This document shows, piece by piece, positions 1 through 9,347 of a stretch of DNA of 64,000 bases. Made by a program: the position numbers and the translations under genes. The first letter of the stretch is position 1. The number at the start of each line of letters is the position of its first letter. This stretch comes from JAKIWV01 sp963773945 (GTDB lineage Archaea > Thermoplasmatota > Thermoplasmata > Lutacidiplasmatales > UBA184), in assembly GCA_963773945.1 (NCBI GenBank), contig CAVZDD010000005.1, forward strand, positions 926,963 through 990,962, read 5' to 3'. The notes beneath the pieces are model-generated. The model had not been told where the DNA came from and searched no databases. It was given only the letters and a program-made list of their open reading frames with translations.

Positions 1-1223
1 GGGATGGGTGGACCGTCTCCAAGGGGGTTGCCTCCGTAACGGCGTATCCATCGTACGGTGGTGAGCCGGTACTGAGGTCGTGGGCTGGGTGGGACCCGCC
101 TCAGATTGACCGCACCGCAGTCGGGTTCGTCCGAAACGATACCTTCCTCTCATTCCAGGCCGATGTCCGGGCCGGATCCGATGGGGTCGGTTTCTTCGGC
201 CTCGACAGCCCGTCCGGTCCGGTTGCCGTAGTCGGAGTCGGCGAAGGCCAAGTCTGGGCGGGGGCAACCCCCGCCTCGGCGGTCGCCCTCGGTACCATTC
301 CGACTGGAACGGCCCAGCCGGCGGGGTGGGTCTATCTCCTCGCGAACGTTTTCCAGAAGGGTTCCGGGGATTCGGCCCACTGGACCATGTCGGTATTCAT
401 CGACCAAACGGCGGCCGTTGCGCGGTGGGGGATTCGGCTGCCAGACGCCGGACAATATGACGGGGCGATCCTCGAGACCGAACGCGGGACGGTGGACTAC
501 ACTAACCTCATCTTCACGACGTACCAGATCGCGTTGCTCGCCCCGTACTCGATCTACAACCCGATGGATGGCTATGGCCAAGGTATGGGACTCAACGTGC
601 AGCTCCTTCCGGCGTACACCACACTGTCTGCAGACTTTACCCTAGACAACTGGTCGGTGCCGGTCCATGGCATTCTGAGTTTCCAAATCAATGCCATGAA
701 TTACATCGGCACGGTGGGCACCAGTTGCCAGGGGTTCTTCCAGATTGGAATCGACTTGGACCCCGGTGGTAAGATTGCTCCCTGGTATGTGTACCGCGGC
801 TGCAACCCGCACTACTTTGGGCACACGGGGCCCCAGGGGGCCTGGACAGGCTTTCCGTCGCCGGCCGGCACGCGACTCGGCCTCTCGATTCGGGACAACC
901 TCGCGGCTCAGGCCGTCGAATTCCAGATTGTAGACTGGTCGGTTACCGGTAAGGACCGGTACTGGAACGCAACGATTCCCTACTCCGGCGGTATGTTCTA
1001 CAGCACGTTCACTCAAGTGGAATGGCAGACGTACTCGGGATTCCCTATCGACGCGTACCATTTCAACGGCACCATGCGTGCCCTCACAGTGAGCGGAGGG
1101 GTTCTGAGCAGGCCGATGCGGCTGTCGGCCGAGTACATGCTGCCCATCGTGCTCGACGCACCCCCCTCCTGGAACCTGTTCTACTACGATGACGCCACCG
1201 CCGGCTACCCGCAGCTGTCCTAA
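1..1223 (+). CDS. Surface/secreted beta-rich protein, 5'-truncated by the window edge
   Basis: The frame that starts at base 3 is open from the window edge to a TAA at 1221-1223, so the gene begins outside. An internal ATG at 387 is not the true start, because the same style of sequence continues upstream without a break. The roughly 406 visible residues are rich in Gly, Ser, Thr, Trp and Tyr and alternate short hydrophobic and polar stretches. This is typical of a concanavalin A/LamG-like beta-sandwich. No C-terminal membrane anchor is visible. The style resembles the N-terminal half of the surface protein at 46.5-48.0 kb. An extracellular location is inferred from composition; the function is unknown. 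Confidence 0.7.
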   Translation, partial: DGWTVSKGVASVTAYPSYGGEPVLRSWAGWDPPQIDRTAVGFVRNDTFLSFQADVRAGSDGVGFFGLDSPSGPVAVVGVGEGQVWAGATPASAVALGTIPTGTAQPAGWVYLLANVFQKGSGDSAHWTMSVFIDQTAAVARWGIRLPDAGQYDGAILETERGTVDYTNLIFTTYQIALLAPYSIYNPMDGYGQGMGLNVQLLPAYTTLSADFTLDNWSVPVHGILSFQINAMNYIGTVGTSCQGFFQIGIDLDPGGKIAPWYVYRGCNPHYFGHTGPQGAWTGFPSPAGTRLGLSIRDNLAAQAVEFQIVDWSVTGKDRYWNATIPYSGGMFYSTFTQVEWQTYSGFPIDAYHFNGTMRALTVSGGVLSRPMRLSAEYMLPIVLDAPPSWNLFYYDDATAGYPQLS

Positions 1224-1556
1224 GGCCCCTCCTGGGGGTACCGTTCCTCTCTCCGCGCCCGGACACGCTCGCCGAGCCGCCGGACGGGTCGTTTGATCCA
1301 TTCGTTAACGAGTTTGCGCAACCCCGAAGCAGTAGAGCGTCCAGCCGGACCCATCCGTCAGATGGGCTTAGAAGTGGATTCGTTTCCGCGCACTCCGAAA
1401 ACCTGCGACCGACCGTGCGCTCTCTCCATGCCAGGTTCGTTCCGTCCATCCCGGGCGGATTCCCCTCGCTGATCGCTCAGTCCCACCTAGATTAGACCGC
1501 AGCTTTGGAAAGGGGTCCCCTACCCGCGGGGATATGAACTTCCGGCACCGGCGGCC
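1224..1556. other. Intergenic region between convergent genes
   Basis: 333 bases between two convergent genes. I see no convincing coding frame. The one notable structure is a small hairpin near 1350-1367 (a CCCAT/ATGGG stem with a 7-base loop). It resembles an anticodon arm but has no D- or T-arm partner. No T-tract follows it. Confidence 0.4.
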
Positions 1557-2399
1557 TCAGCCCGGCTTGCGTGCGAAGACGATGACGCCTTCGCCGGGTA
1601 TCGAGAGGCCCTCGGGCGTTTTCCACTGGGCAAGATTCGCTCGGGTCTTGCGAAGGACTTCCTGCTGAATGTCCTCCGATTCCTCCGAGAGCGAATGTCC
1701 GATCGGCGTGGCCTTCAGTATCGCCTGGAAATAGGCCTCCGCGTCGTCGAATTTGAGGGAGTATTGCCGGCGATCCTCGGTAGCGTCCTGGAATCCCGCG
1801 CTTTCGAGGAACGCAACCATCTCCCCCGGCCCCCCGGTTTCGTAGGGAGTCGGAATGTAACCCGTCTCATCCGGCTCGGCGTGCTCGAGCATGGGCCCTA
1901 TGATCGCATGAATCCACGGTACTTTGTCACCGGTACTCCAAACGCTGACTGCGATCCGACCACCGGGCCGAAGCACCCGACGAGCCTCGGCGGCGGCCTT
2001 CTCCGGATCCGTGAAGATCTGGAACCCGAAGCTGCTGACGGCCGCATCATACGTTTCGTCGGGAAAATTGAGCTCCCCGCAGTCCATGGTTCGAAAATCG
2101 ACGTTGTTTACTCCCCGGGCACCCGCCACTCGTTGGGCAATCGACACCATGTTTTCCGAAAGGTCGATGCCAATGACGTGACCCGTAGCTCCCACCCGCC
2201 TCGCGATCGTGATGGCCGGCTCTCCCGGTCCGGTGCCCATATCCAGGATGCGCTCCCCGGCCCGGGGGGCTAATCGAGCCACGAGGTCGGAACGGAACGG
2301 CTCAAGATTCCTCAGCAGTCCGACATACGCTTCGGCGCTTTCATTCCACGTCACTCGGGTGTATTCCCGATAGTACTCGTCAGTGTACTTCCAAGGCAT
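1557..2399 (-). CDS. Class I SAM-dependent methyltransferase (UbiE/COQ5-like)
   Basis: 280 residues from the ATG at 2399. A longer frame runs upstream to 2546, but the ATG at 2399 starts the conserved part and has a TATA box 31-38 bases upstream. Motif I (ILDMGTGPGEP, about residues 51-61) is the SAM-binding loop. An acidic residue after the next strand (GIDLS), an MDCGELNFPDE stretch and an LRPGGRIAVSVW motif complete a UbiE-type Rossmann fold. The acceptor cannot be read from the sequence: candidates are quinones, lipids or small molecules. It is monocistronic, between two surface-protein genes. Confidence 0.85.
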   Translation of the reverse strand: MPWKYTDEYYREYTRVTWNESAEAYVGLLRNLEPFRSDLVARLAPRAGERILDMGTGPGEPAITIARRVGATGHVIGIDLSENMVSIAQRVAGARGVNNVDFRTMDCGELNFPDETYDAAVSSFGFQIFTDPEKAAAEARRVLRPGGRIAVSVWSTGDKVPWIHAIIGPMLEHAEPDETGYIPTPYETGGPGEMVAFLESAGFQDATEDRRQYSLKFDDAEAYFQAILKATPIGHSLSEESEDIQQEVLRKTRANLAQWKTPEGLSIPGEGVIVFARKPG

Positions 2400-2428
2400 C
2401 TGCAGTCGGGGTCGGGAAGCGTGCCGGC

Positions 2429-2438
2429 CTATTTTATG
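2429..2438 (-). promoter_or_regulatory. TATA box of the methyltransferase gene
   Basis: Read on the minus strand this is CATAAAATAG, 30-39 bases before the ATG at 2399, in an otherwise GC-rich stretch. It fits an archaeal TATA element with a leader of a few bases. Confidence 0.55.
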
Positions 2439-2930
2439 GTGCACCTTTTGTGAGGTTCGGGTCGTCGCCGAGCCTACGAATCGACACCGGAAATTAACTT
2501 CGTGGGTCCCCCTACCCCCGAAAAGCATAATGATCGAACAAGACAAGAATCAGACACCCGAACCCCGAGTCTGACCGCTTTGAAGGCGCCATTCGAAAGG
2601 AGTCCAGCGCCTCCAGTCCCCTGAGGGTTTCTCTTTCGAATGTCGTCGCTTGCTGCGTTCACGCGCCCCTGCACCGAGCCCTATAGTTCTTTGGGCTCGA
2701 AGGGGAACGCCCTGCCACGAAGTTGCCGGAGCGCGGCGCGGCGGGGGTAGGACCCCCCCGAGGTTGACGAGCGGGCCCCCGCAAACGGCCACCGGGCAGC
2801 TTGGTGAACACTCCGGTTTGACCCCGACAAAACCTCGGTAGGCGCTTCCGACCGCATCCCAGAAGCAGGTTCAAATGCCGCAAGCACAAGGTAGATACCA
2901 CAGTAGGTTATACGGCGCCTGGGGAACACC
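2439..2930. other. Divergent intergenic region with a TATA-like element
   Basis: About 490 bases between the methyltransferase and the large secreted protein. A TATA-like GGTTATACGG at 2906-2915 lies just before the TTG start at 2931 and is the likely promoter of that gene. C- and G-tracts near 2740-2780 can form local hairpins. Overlapping frames here have no protein-like composition. Confidence 0.4.
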
Positions 2931-5129
2931 TTGCTCCCACATGTAGCAAAAGAAGTTAGATGGCTAACCTTTTCAGTCGTAATTTTGGCGACCTTGGCCT
3001 GGGCCGGTTTCGGTTTGGGAACGGGCGTGGCGAATTCGCCTAGTGCGGCGGCGGAAATTGCTCCAACGGCCACGCTCGCGACCGCCTCGGTCCCTGTCCC
3101 ATTGACCGTCACGACATCGAGCCTAGGGGTTTACACACCGACATTCGTCGGGCCCGCGAGCGCCGGTTGTAATTTGCCCGGTTGCTCCTTGCTCACCGGG
3201 CCGTTCGGTCCTTACACTCCGAACAGCAATCCGGTAGTACCGGTAACCCAAAGCAGTGACAACCTCGCGCCTTCCACATCCGAACCCAACACCCCTCAGA
3301 ATACCGCGGACGACATCGATCCTTCGCTACCGGGTTCCGATCCGGGACTCATTCCTGTCATCAGTTGCCAGCCCCAAGGCCCCGGGTGCGACACCATCAG
3401 CGCCTCTTCGGGCGGCGCCACCGGCGTGAAGGGTCTGGACGCGGTCGACAGCGCGACGCTCTACAACGAGGACATCGAGCCGGCGGACCAGGGCCTCTGC
3501 GCAGGGAATGGCTACGCGTTAGAAACCAACAACATTGGCGAGGTCCTAATCTTCAACAGCGCCCTAGCACGCGTGTCCGCGCCCTTGTCCCTGGACAGCC
3601 TTATGGGCCTCACCGAGAGGGGCTGGAGCAGCGGCGGGGACGTTTCCTGCCTCTACGATTACGCCAACGGCGGGCACTGGTTCTTCACGGAAATCGTGTC
3701 GGCCACCAGCGAGTCTATCGGCGGCACCTTTGCGGGATGCTTCGCGGGTGTAGCTGATACCTGCTACGAAGGGATTGCGGTTAGCGAAGGTTCGAACCCC
3801 TTTGGCCCGTACCACAGCTACTTCCTGAACGCGAACTACAATCCGTTCGAGCCGGGCTACCCCTACGAACTGAATGACTTCGCCAAGATTGGGAGCACCC
3901 AGGACGCGTTCCTCGTCTTCTACGACGAGTTCCCGCTGTTCTGCGGTGGGTTCGGCGAAGGATGCTTCAATGGAGCGCAAGAGTTCGCCTTTGACAAGAA
4001 CGCGCTGGAGCTCGCAAAGCCCGCGAAGAAGGTCAACGTCGCCGTCGAGAACATGGGTACCCTACCGACGCCGAATGGAACCTGTCCCTCCGACGACATG
4101 TTCGGCGAGGGAGGGATCACTTGCTGGTACGCCGTGATTCCCGCGCAGTCTCCGGACCCGACCCAGTACGACAACAGCCACGGGGGCTCGGGGTTCATGC
4201 TCGAGTCGCTGGACTTCTATGGCGCGGGAGACAACCGGATCGCGGTCTTCGACTGGACCGGACTCAGCGATCTCAACAGCAAGGGCTGCAGCACCTGCGC
4301 TGGGATCCAGTTTGGTGGCCAGCTGTTCTCGGGCGTGAATTCGTACTACAATCCGGGAGTCATCGCTCCCCAGAAGAGCGGATGGACTCCGCTGGGCCAC
4401 GAGTGCGGAGCCGCGGGCCTCACGAACGCGACCATCGAGCCGAAGTGCCCCGAGGGCGGGATCGCTACCAACGGGGACGACTTCACCCAGGTCTCGTACG
4501 CGAACGGACAGATCTGGGGCTCCCTTTCCACGGTGGTCAGTCAAACGTTCCATAAGGGACCCGGATGCCCGTGCTCCGAATACCACGTCGGCGCCGCGTA
4601 CTACGTGGTCGGCACCAGCTCCTTTGACTCGGGTGGGGGCTTCAGCCTGACCAGCCAGGGGTACGTGACCGCCATGCACGAAGAGATGGAGTTCCCGGCC
4701 ATCGCCGCAGAAGGCACCTTGGGCCAGGACGGCGGAAACGGAATGGCCGTCCTCACCTTCTCGCTCTCCGGGAATGGTGGACCGACCGGGGCGGATAATG
4801 GGGGATTCTTCCCCAGCACCGCGTACGGATGGCTCTCCACCTCTTCCAACGGGCTGGTGGGGTCTGTGGTCTACATTGCCGACCGGGGCCAAGCGGCTCA
4901 GGACGGGTTCACGGAGTACCAGGGCCTGCCCGGTGGTACGCGCCCCCGCTGGGGCGACTACAGCTGGGCGATCTTCGTGCCGTTCTCGGGGGGCACGGTC
5001 TACTTCAGCACTAACTACATCCAATCCCACAACTGCGCGGCCCCGATGTTCACCTTGACCATCGGGACGTGCGGCGGGACGCGGGACGGATACGCCAACT
5101 GGGGGACGTCAGTAAACTACGTCACGTAG
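2931..5129 (+). CDS. Large secreted protein of unknown function
   Basis: 732 residues. The start is TTG, because the hydrophobic signal (about residues 12-28, followed by small residues) begins right after it and no ATG or GTG lies in between. After the signal there is a Ser/Thr/Pro-rich linker to about residue 140. Then comes a roughly 590-residue globular part rich in Gly, aromatics and paired cysteines (CNLPGC, CQPQGPGC, STCAG, CPCSEY), which suggests disulfide bonds outside the cell. I recognise no enzyme motif. A strong intrinsic-type terminator directly follows, so it is a single-gene unit. The abundance of aromatics and Gly suits a beta-propeller or adhesin-like exoprotein (inference). 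Confidence 0.75.
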   Translation: MLPHVAKEVRWLTFSVVILATLAWAGFGLGTGVANSPSAAAEIAPTATLATASVPVPLTVTTSSLGVYTPTFVGPASAGCNLPGCSLLTGPFGPYTPNSNPVVPVTQSSDNLAPSTSEPNTPQNTADDIDPSLPGSDPGLIPVISCQPQGPGCDTISASSGGATGVKGLDAVDSATLYNEDIEPADQGLCAGNGYALETNNIGEVLIFNSALARVSAPLSLDSLMGLTERGWSSGGDVSCLYDYANGGHWFFTEIVSATSESIGGTFAGCFAGVADTCYEGIAVSEGSNPFGPYHSYFLNANYNPFEPGYPYELNDFAKIGSTQDAFLVFYDEFPLFCGGFGEGCFNGAQEFAFDKNALELAKPAKKVNVAVENMGTLPTPNGTCPSDDMFGEGGITCWYAVIPAQSPDPTQYDNSHGGSGFMLESLDFYGAGDNRIAVFDWTGLSDLNSKGCSTCAGIQFGGQLFSGVNSYYNPGVIAPQKSGWTPLGHECGAAGLTNATIEPKCPEGGIATNGDDFTQVSYANGQIWGSLSTVVSQTFHKGPGCPCSEYHVGAAYYVVGTSSFDSGGGFSLTSQGYVTAMHEEMEFPAIAAEGTLGQDGGNGMAVLTFSLSGNGGPTGADNGGFFPSTAYGWLSTSSNGLVGSVVYIADRGQAAQDGFTEYQGLPGGTRPRWGDYSWAIFVPFSGGTVYFSTNYIQSHNCAAPMFTLTIGTCGGTRDGYANWGTSVNYVT

Positions 5130-5140
5130 GAACCAACTCC

Positions 5141-5177
5141 GGGCGGGCGGTCGTCTACCGCCCGCCCTCTTTTTTTC
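5141..5177 (+). terminator. Intrinsic-type terminator
   Basis: A perfect 11-bp stem (GGGCGGGCGGT at 5141-5151, ACCGCCCGCCC at 5157-5167) with a 5-base loop, followed by TCTTTTTTTC. It starts 11 bases after the stop codon of the secreted-protein gene. It is the clearest terminator in the window. Confidence 0.9.
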
Positions 5178-5550
5178 ATAGTGGGACCGATCGCGGGTCG
5201 CCGTCAAATTCCGAATGAATTCAATGTCAAATGGGGAACGCGGCCCATAACCGATCTGGTTGCGCAGGGCCGGTCTGTGTATGGACCCCTCTCGCCGTGT
5301 TAGGGCGGGCCTGTTTCAGATCGGGATCTAATCCTTCAGAGACGAACGTCGCTCTCTTTCATGCCCACCCGGCGCCTAGGCCAACGGCCCCACCCATTGT
5401 TAGAGAGGCTGGCCACTCCCCGTGCGAGTGGAAGACCCCCCCGGGCAAATTGGATTCCCGGCACGGAGACCTAGCTCTAACTCGGAAAGACGCCCCAATC
5501 GAGTCGTCCATAGGCGGTTTATTTTACAGCGATGGACCTATGGGGAGTAG
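5178..5550. other. Intergenic region with a promoter at its end
   Basis: 370 bases with no coding frame that I can support. At its right end, TTTATTTTAC (5518-5527) is an A/T-rich box 24-33 bases before the ATG at 5551. That spacing suits a leaderless archaeal transcript for the small gene that follows. Confidence 0.4.
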
Positions 5551-5847
5551 ATGCCCGGGCAGAATCCGCGGGTCCGAGACCGCTGGGTCCATGACCTCTC
5601 GGAGGATCGCGAGGTTAAGGACCTCCGCGAGCAATCAGGCCGGCGGGACCTAAACCACGACCGGGGGACGCGCGACGTCGTCAACGACCTCGGCCGCCGG
5701 GAGCTCGAACGCCTGGGGGTCAAGGCGGCTTCCGCGCTCATCCTCCCGGCCTCCACGGCAATCTCGGGGGGCGTGCTCAGGGCATTGCCCCGTAGGAAAA
5801 CACGAGGCGCGCGTGGTCGACGTCGCGTGACGAAACAGCGCACTTGA
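5551..5847 (+). CDS. Small basic hypothetical protein
   Basis: 98 residues, rich in Arg and Asp. The first half looks charged and helical (DLSEDREVKDLRE, RRDLNHD, DVVNDLGRRELERLGV). A short hydrophobic stretch follows (ASALILPASTAISGGVL), then a very basic tail. I do not recognise a family. Support comes from the TATA-like element at 5518-5527 at leaderless distance. Against it, the opposite strand is also open here, so the gene is only moderately supported. Confidence 0.4.
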   Translation: MPGQNPRVRDRWVHDLSEDREVKDLREQSGRRDLNHDRGTRDVVNDLGRRELERLGVKAASALILPASTAISGGVLRALPRRKTRGARGRRRVTKQRT

Positions 5848-6300
5848 GCTGGGTCCTTCGGAGCGGGAAGAAGCCGTTTAACTGGAGGAGGCCGCCCCCG
5901 CCCTCCGGTCCACAAGCTCGACCCCCTGTACCGTAGCGGGACCCCGCCCCGAGCTCCGGATCTGCCCGACTGGTACTAGGAAACGGGGTTTCCCATGGGC
6001 TCGTCACAAGACCGGGTCTGTCCCAGAACCCCGTCGTCTGCGCACTGCTCCTCTCAGACTGGGGCACTGCTACGGGATTCGGCGGCGCGATGGCGACGCG
6101 TTGCCTACCCTCGCAGCGCCCCACCCCGTGAGCGAGCGCCCTAGCTTCCGACCGACCCCAGGACCACCGACTGGGCGGGCATCGAGAACCCTTTGCCCAG
6201 GTGGGCGATGGTGGTCGTGGTCATTCCCGACGCCGTGAGGGTGTACATCGTCCCCCCGCCCGGGCGAACGTGTCGTGCGCGGCCGGGCAGGACAATGAGT
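5848..6300. other. Intergenic region, possible short reading frame
   Basis: About 450 bases. On the minus strand, 6141-6248 can encode 35 residues starting MYTLTASGMT and ending SVVLGSVGS*, downstream of the aminotransferase stop. It could be a tiny gene or a decayed tail. I see no RNA gene and no strong hairpin with a T-tract. Confidence 0.3.
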
Positions 6301-7746
6301 CTACCCCACGATCTCGCCCGCGCATTCCGCGAAGACCTTGGTATGACGGTCCACATCGGATCTCCTCGTGGCGGGGCACATCAGGGCCATGTTGTGGAAT
6401 GGCGTTAGAAGGATCCCGCGGTTCAGCGCGTAAAGATGGACGAACCGGTCCAAGTCGGAGTCCTTCGAGGCGATCGCCTCGCCGCCGTTGTGGGCCGGTG
6501 TCGGACGGAAACGATACTCCGCGCGCGCCCCCAATCGAATCACATGCCAGGGTAGCTCAAACTCCCGGATGGTGCGCTCGACTCCGTCCGTCCAACGCTT
6601 CGCCAGCGGGATCATGTGCCGGTAGGCGGCCGGAGTGATCACATGCTCCAGAGTTGCTCGCATGGCGGCGGCGGCCACGGGATTGCCGGAGAGAGTTCCT
6701 CCGATGCCGCTCTCATCCCCTGTGTCCGCTTGGGCCTTCGGAAGGCTGGGCTCTGCGATCCCCGCCCCCATGCCGAAGGCGGCGGCCGGAATGCCACTGG
6801 CGATAGGCTTCCCCACCGTGATCATGTCGGGGTGCAGGCCGTGGGCCCGCGTGTACCCGCCCGGCCCCTCGCAGAGCGTGTGCGTCTCGTCGATGATCAA
6901 CAGGGTTCCGGTTCGGCGAGTGATCTCTCGGAGATGGTCGTGGTAGCCGGGGTCGGGAAGGATGATCCCTTGATTCGTCATCGCCGGCTCGGCCAGCACC
7001 GCCGCGACGTCGCGGGGGGCGAGGGCCTGCTCGAGTGCCGGCACGTCGTTGAACTCGATCAATTTGGTCGTCAGGGAAGGATCGACGGGGGGACCGATGC
7101 TGCCCGGGTTCGGGCCGATCCGGCCATTCTCGAGTTCGACCAGCGCCTCGTCGACGCTGCCGTGATAACAGCCGTTGAAGACCAGGATCTTGGGGCGGCC
7201 GGAAACTTCCCGGGCGATCCGGATGGCAAAACGATTCGCGTCCGTGGCCGTCATGGCGAGCTGCCAGTACGGAAGCCCGAAACGCCGCGACAGTTCGTGC
7301 CCCACCCAGACCGAATCTTCCGTGGGAAGCATCGTGGTGATTCCCCGCCGGATCTGCCGATTGATCGCCCGGACGACGACCGGAGGCGAATGGCCGAACA
7401 TCGCCCCCGTATCCCCGAGGCAGAAGTCCACGTACCGGTGTCCATCGACATCCCAGATTTGAGCTCCGGTGGCCCGTTCCACGAAAACCGGATAGGGACC
7501 GGCCCACCGGGCCATCCAATTCATCGGGACGCCGGCCAACAACGACCGTCGAGCCCGCTCGAAAAGTTCCCGGGACCGAGGGTGCTCCTCCTCAAAGTTC
7601 AGCAGTTCCTTCGCGGTTAATCGAGCGAGTCGAACACGGTCGATCGTTCGACCGCCAGCCACACTTGACGACCGATCCTGAGCGGAAGACCGCGCGGGTC
7701 TTGGGGCGGATTTTCTACTGGGTCGTCCGGCAACGAGGCGGGGCAT
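6301..7746 (-). CDS. Class III (PLP-dependent) aminotransferase, glutamate-1-semialdehyde mutase-like
   Basis: 481 residues from the ATG at 7746. An in-frame ATG at 7794 exists, but a TATA-like CTTAGATAGG at 7766-7775 lies 20-29 bases before 7746, which favours the inner start. The fold type I features are clear: VFNGCYHGSVDEAL, the cofactor-binding LIIDETHT and the Schiff-base lysine in TVGKPIASG, followed by GTLSGNPVAAAA. It resembles the glutamate-1-semialdehyde 2,1-aminomutase branch. About 60 extra N-terminal residues and the lack of neighbouring haem genes argue for a different amino-group substrate. It is cytosolic; the exact substrate is unknown. Confidence 0.85.
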   Translation of the reverse strand: MPRLVAGRPSRKSAPRPARSSAQDRSSSVAGGRTIDRVRLARLTAKELLNFEEEHPRSRELFERARRSLLAGVPMNWMARWAGPYPVFVERATGAQIWDVDGHRYVDFCLGDTGAMFGHSPPVVVRAINRQIRRGITTMLPTEDSVWVGHELSRRFGLPYWQLAMTATDANRFAIRIAREVSGRPKILVFNGCYHGSVDEALVELENGRIGPNPGSIGPPVDPSLTTKLIEFNDVPALEQALAPRDVAAVLAEPAMTNQGIILPDPGYHDHLREITRRTGTLLIIDETHTLCEGPGGYTRAHGLHPDMITVGKPIASGIPAAAFGMGAGIAEPSLPKAQADTGDESGIGGTLSGNPVAAAAMRATLEHVITPAAYRHMIPLAKRWTDGVERTIREFELPWHVIRLGARAEYRFRPTPAHNGGEAIASKDSDLDRFVHLYALNRGILLTPFHNMALMCPATRRSDVDRHTKVFAECAGEIVG

Positions 7747-7812
7747 GGCGACCCTAACGGTCGGCCTATCTAAGTCTCCCGTCCGAAGAGTCATGCGGAA
7801 CAGCGACCCAGA

Positions 7813-8244
7813 CTAGAGAGTTGGCGACCAGTACGAGAGTGTCACATTCACGTAAACGCGTCCGCCGGCGGGCTCCACCACCCCGAGCGGGAACGCCCCG
7901 CAAGTTGCAACGATGAACGTCGTAGAGCCGTGGGCGGAGACGCTGCTCCAGAGCAGGGTTCCGGCGGGGTCGTAGATCGTGAAGTGAACTTCAGGGGCCT
8001 GCACGGCCGCGTAGGACGCGTTTGCGCGGGCTCCCGCTGGGCAGAGCGACGCGGCGAAGGTGACGTTCAACAGTCCCGAACCCGACGCCCCATATCCGAA
8101 GGAGGACATCTCCAAGACCGGGACGGTGGCCAACACCGCGGAGACTGCGACCACGGTGGCGACCACGATGACAAAGGCGAGGAGGATCAGCCATCCCCTT
8201 CGGTGGGGTCCCGGGGACCATTGATAATCTAACGCCGCCTTCAC
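7813..8244 (-). CDS. Small membrane-anchored extracellular protein
   Basis: 143 residues if translation starts at the GTG at 8244. The frame stays open upstream, but the first 126 codons look like out-of-frame sequence over the permease gene. After a short basic N-terminus comes one membrane helix (WLILLAFVIVVATVVAVSAV), then about 100 residues of beta-rich, Thr/Ser/Gly-rich sequence with two cysteines. This is a type II anchored surface protein of the archaellin/DUF-like style common in Thermoplasmata. It lies 152 bases downstream of the metal permease, so it may be a trailing gene of that operon. Function unknown. Confidence 0.6.
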   Translation of the reverse strand: MKAALDYQWSPGPHRRGWLILLAFVIVVATVVAVSAVLATVPVLEMSSFGYGASGSGLLNVTFAASLCPAGARANASYAAVQAPEVHFTIYDPAGTLLWSSVSAHGSTTFIVATCGAFPLGVVEPAGGRVYVNVTLSYWSPTL

Positions 8245-8396
8245 GGGACACGCCCAGGTGCGGGAGAGCAGGGCGGGGAATGCAACGTGCAGCGAGGGAT
8301 CGTCATGGGGGCTCCTACGAAGGGGATCGAGCCGCGGGATAAGATTCTGTGGCCGTGGAGCCCCCTGGCCCATCGACCCGCGATGGACCCGGATTT

Positions 8397-9347
8397 TCAG
8401 GCGGTATCCGTTTCCCCCGTGGGTTCGCCGAGGACGGCGGTTCGGACGGAGGGAGATTTCGAGGCCATTGACTTCGGCGCCCTCTCGGACTTCAACCAGT
8501 GGAAAAACCGCGGCAGCAGGGGGATCACCCGGACAAGAATGTAGGTGACAAACACGATCGTCACGATAAAAAAACTGGTCGGCACCTTGTTCGAGTAGAA
8601 GCCAATGAAGATCCCGGCCCACATGGCACCGAGCGCCACGAGAACGGCAAGGATGACCGCGTAGAGCGGGCGCTTGGCCAGGCGGATCGCGATCGCCGCG
8701 GGCGTCACAGTGAGCGCGAAGATCAGCAGGACGCCGATGATGGTGACCGCGATGGAGATCGCTACGGCGAGCGAGAGCATGAAAATGAGACCCAGCAGCA
8801 GGGTGTGCATCCCCTTGGCCTCGGCCACTTCTTCGTCCAACGAGGCGAATAACAGCTGCCGATAGACGAGCCCCAGCGCCACGAGGACGGGAATCGCAGT
8901 CGCGAGCGTGAACTCCACTTGGCCCGTACTGATGCCGACGATCTCCCCGAAGAGGATCGAGTAAGCTTCGCTCGCAAATCCGTTGTAGTACGCGAGGAAC
9001 AGAACTCCGAGGCCGAGCATGAAGGCCAGCACCGTGCCGATCTCCACATCTCGATGGGAGGCCTTGGAGCCGAGGACGGCGATGCCAGCGCCTGAGACGG
9101 TCGTGAACGCCAGAAGTCCAAAAATGGGGTTGATGCCAAACAGTACAGCACCGGCGGCGCCAGAGAAGCCGACGTGGCCGAGGGCATGGGCGGCGAAGGA
9201 GGATCGGCGCAAAACCACGAGATAACTGACGATGCCGGCGACGACCGCGATGATCGTCCCCGCTTCGAACGCGTTTCGAACGAACTCGAACTGAAGCATG
9301 AAACGAAGGTCGCCGACCAGGTTCCAGCTGAAGCTGTACCCCGTCAT
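8397..9347 (-). CDS. Metal ABC transporter permease (ABC-3 family, ZnuB/MntB type)
   Basis: 316 residues with eight or nine hydrophobic helices. It carries the ABC-3 hallmarks: an N-terminal FVRNAFEAGTIIAVVAG stretch, RRSSFAAHALGHVGFSGAAGA and a TPAAIAIRLAKRP loop near the cytoplasmic coupling region. The family forms the membrane channel of Zn2+/Mn2+/Fe2+ importers. The start codon overlaps the ATPase stop by four bases (ATGA), so the two genes are translationally coupled. The hydrophilic C-terminal 35 residues are longer than usual. Together with the ATPase and the binding protein upstream it makes a complete importer. Confidence 0.9.
   Translation of the reverse strand: MTGYSFSWNLVGDLRFMLQFEFVRNAFEAGTIIAVVAGIVSYLVVLRRSSFAAHALGHVGFSGAAGAVLFGINPIFGLLAFTTVSGAGIAVLGSKASHRDVEIGTVLAFMLGLGVLFLAYYNGFASEAYSILFGEIVGISTGQVEFTLATAIPVLVALGLVYRQLLFASLDEEVAEAKGMHTLLLGLIFMLSLAVAISIAVTIIGVLLIFALTVTPAAIAIRLAKRPLYAVILAVLVALGAMWAGIFIGFYSNKVPTSFFIVTIVFVTYILVRVIPLLPRFFHWLKSERAPKSMASKSPSVRTAVLGEPTGETDTA

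Noticed and set aside
1350..1367. A tRNA-like anticodon arm with GTC
   Set aside because: Position 33 is C, not T, and no D-arm, T-arm or acceptor stem can be paired around it.
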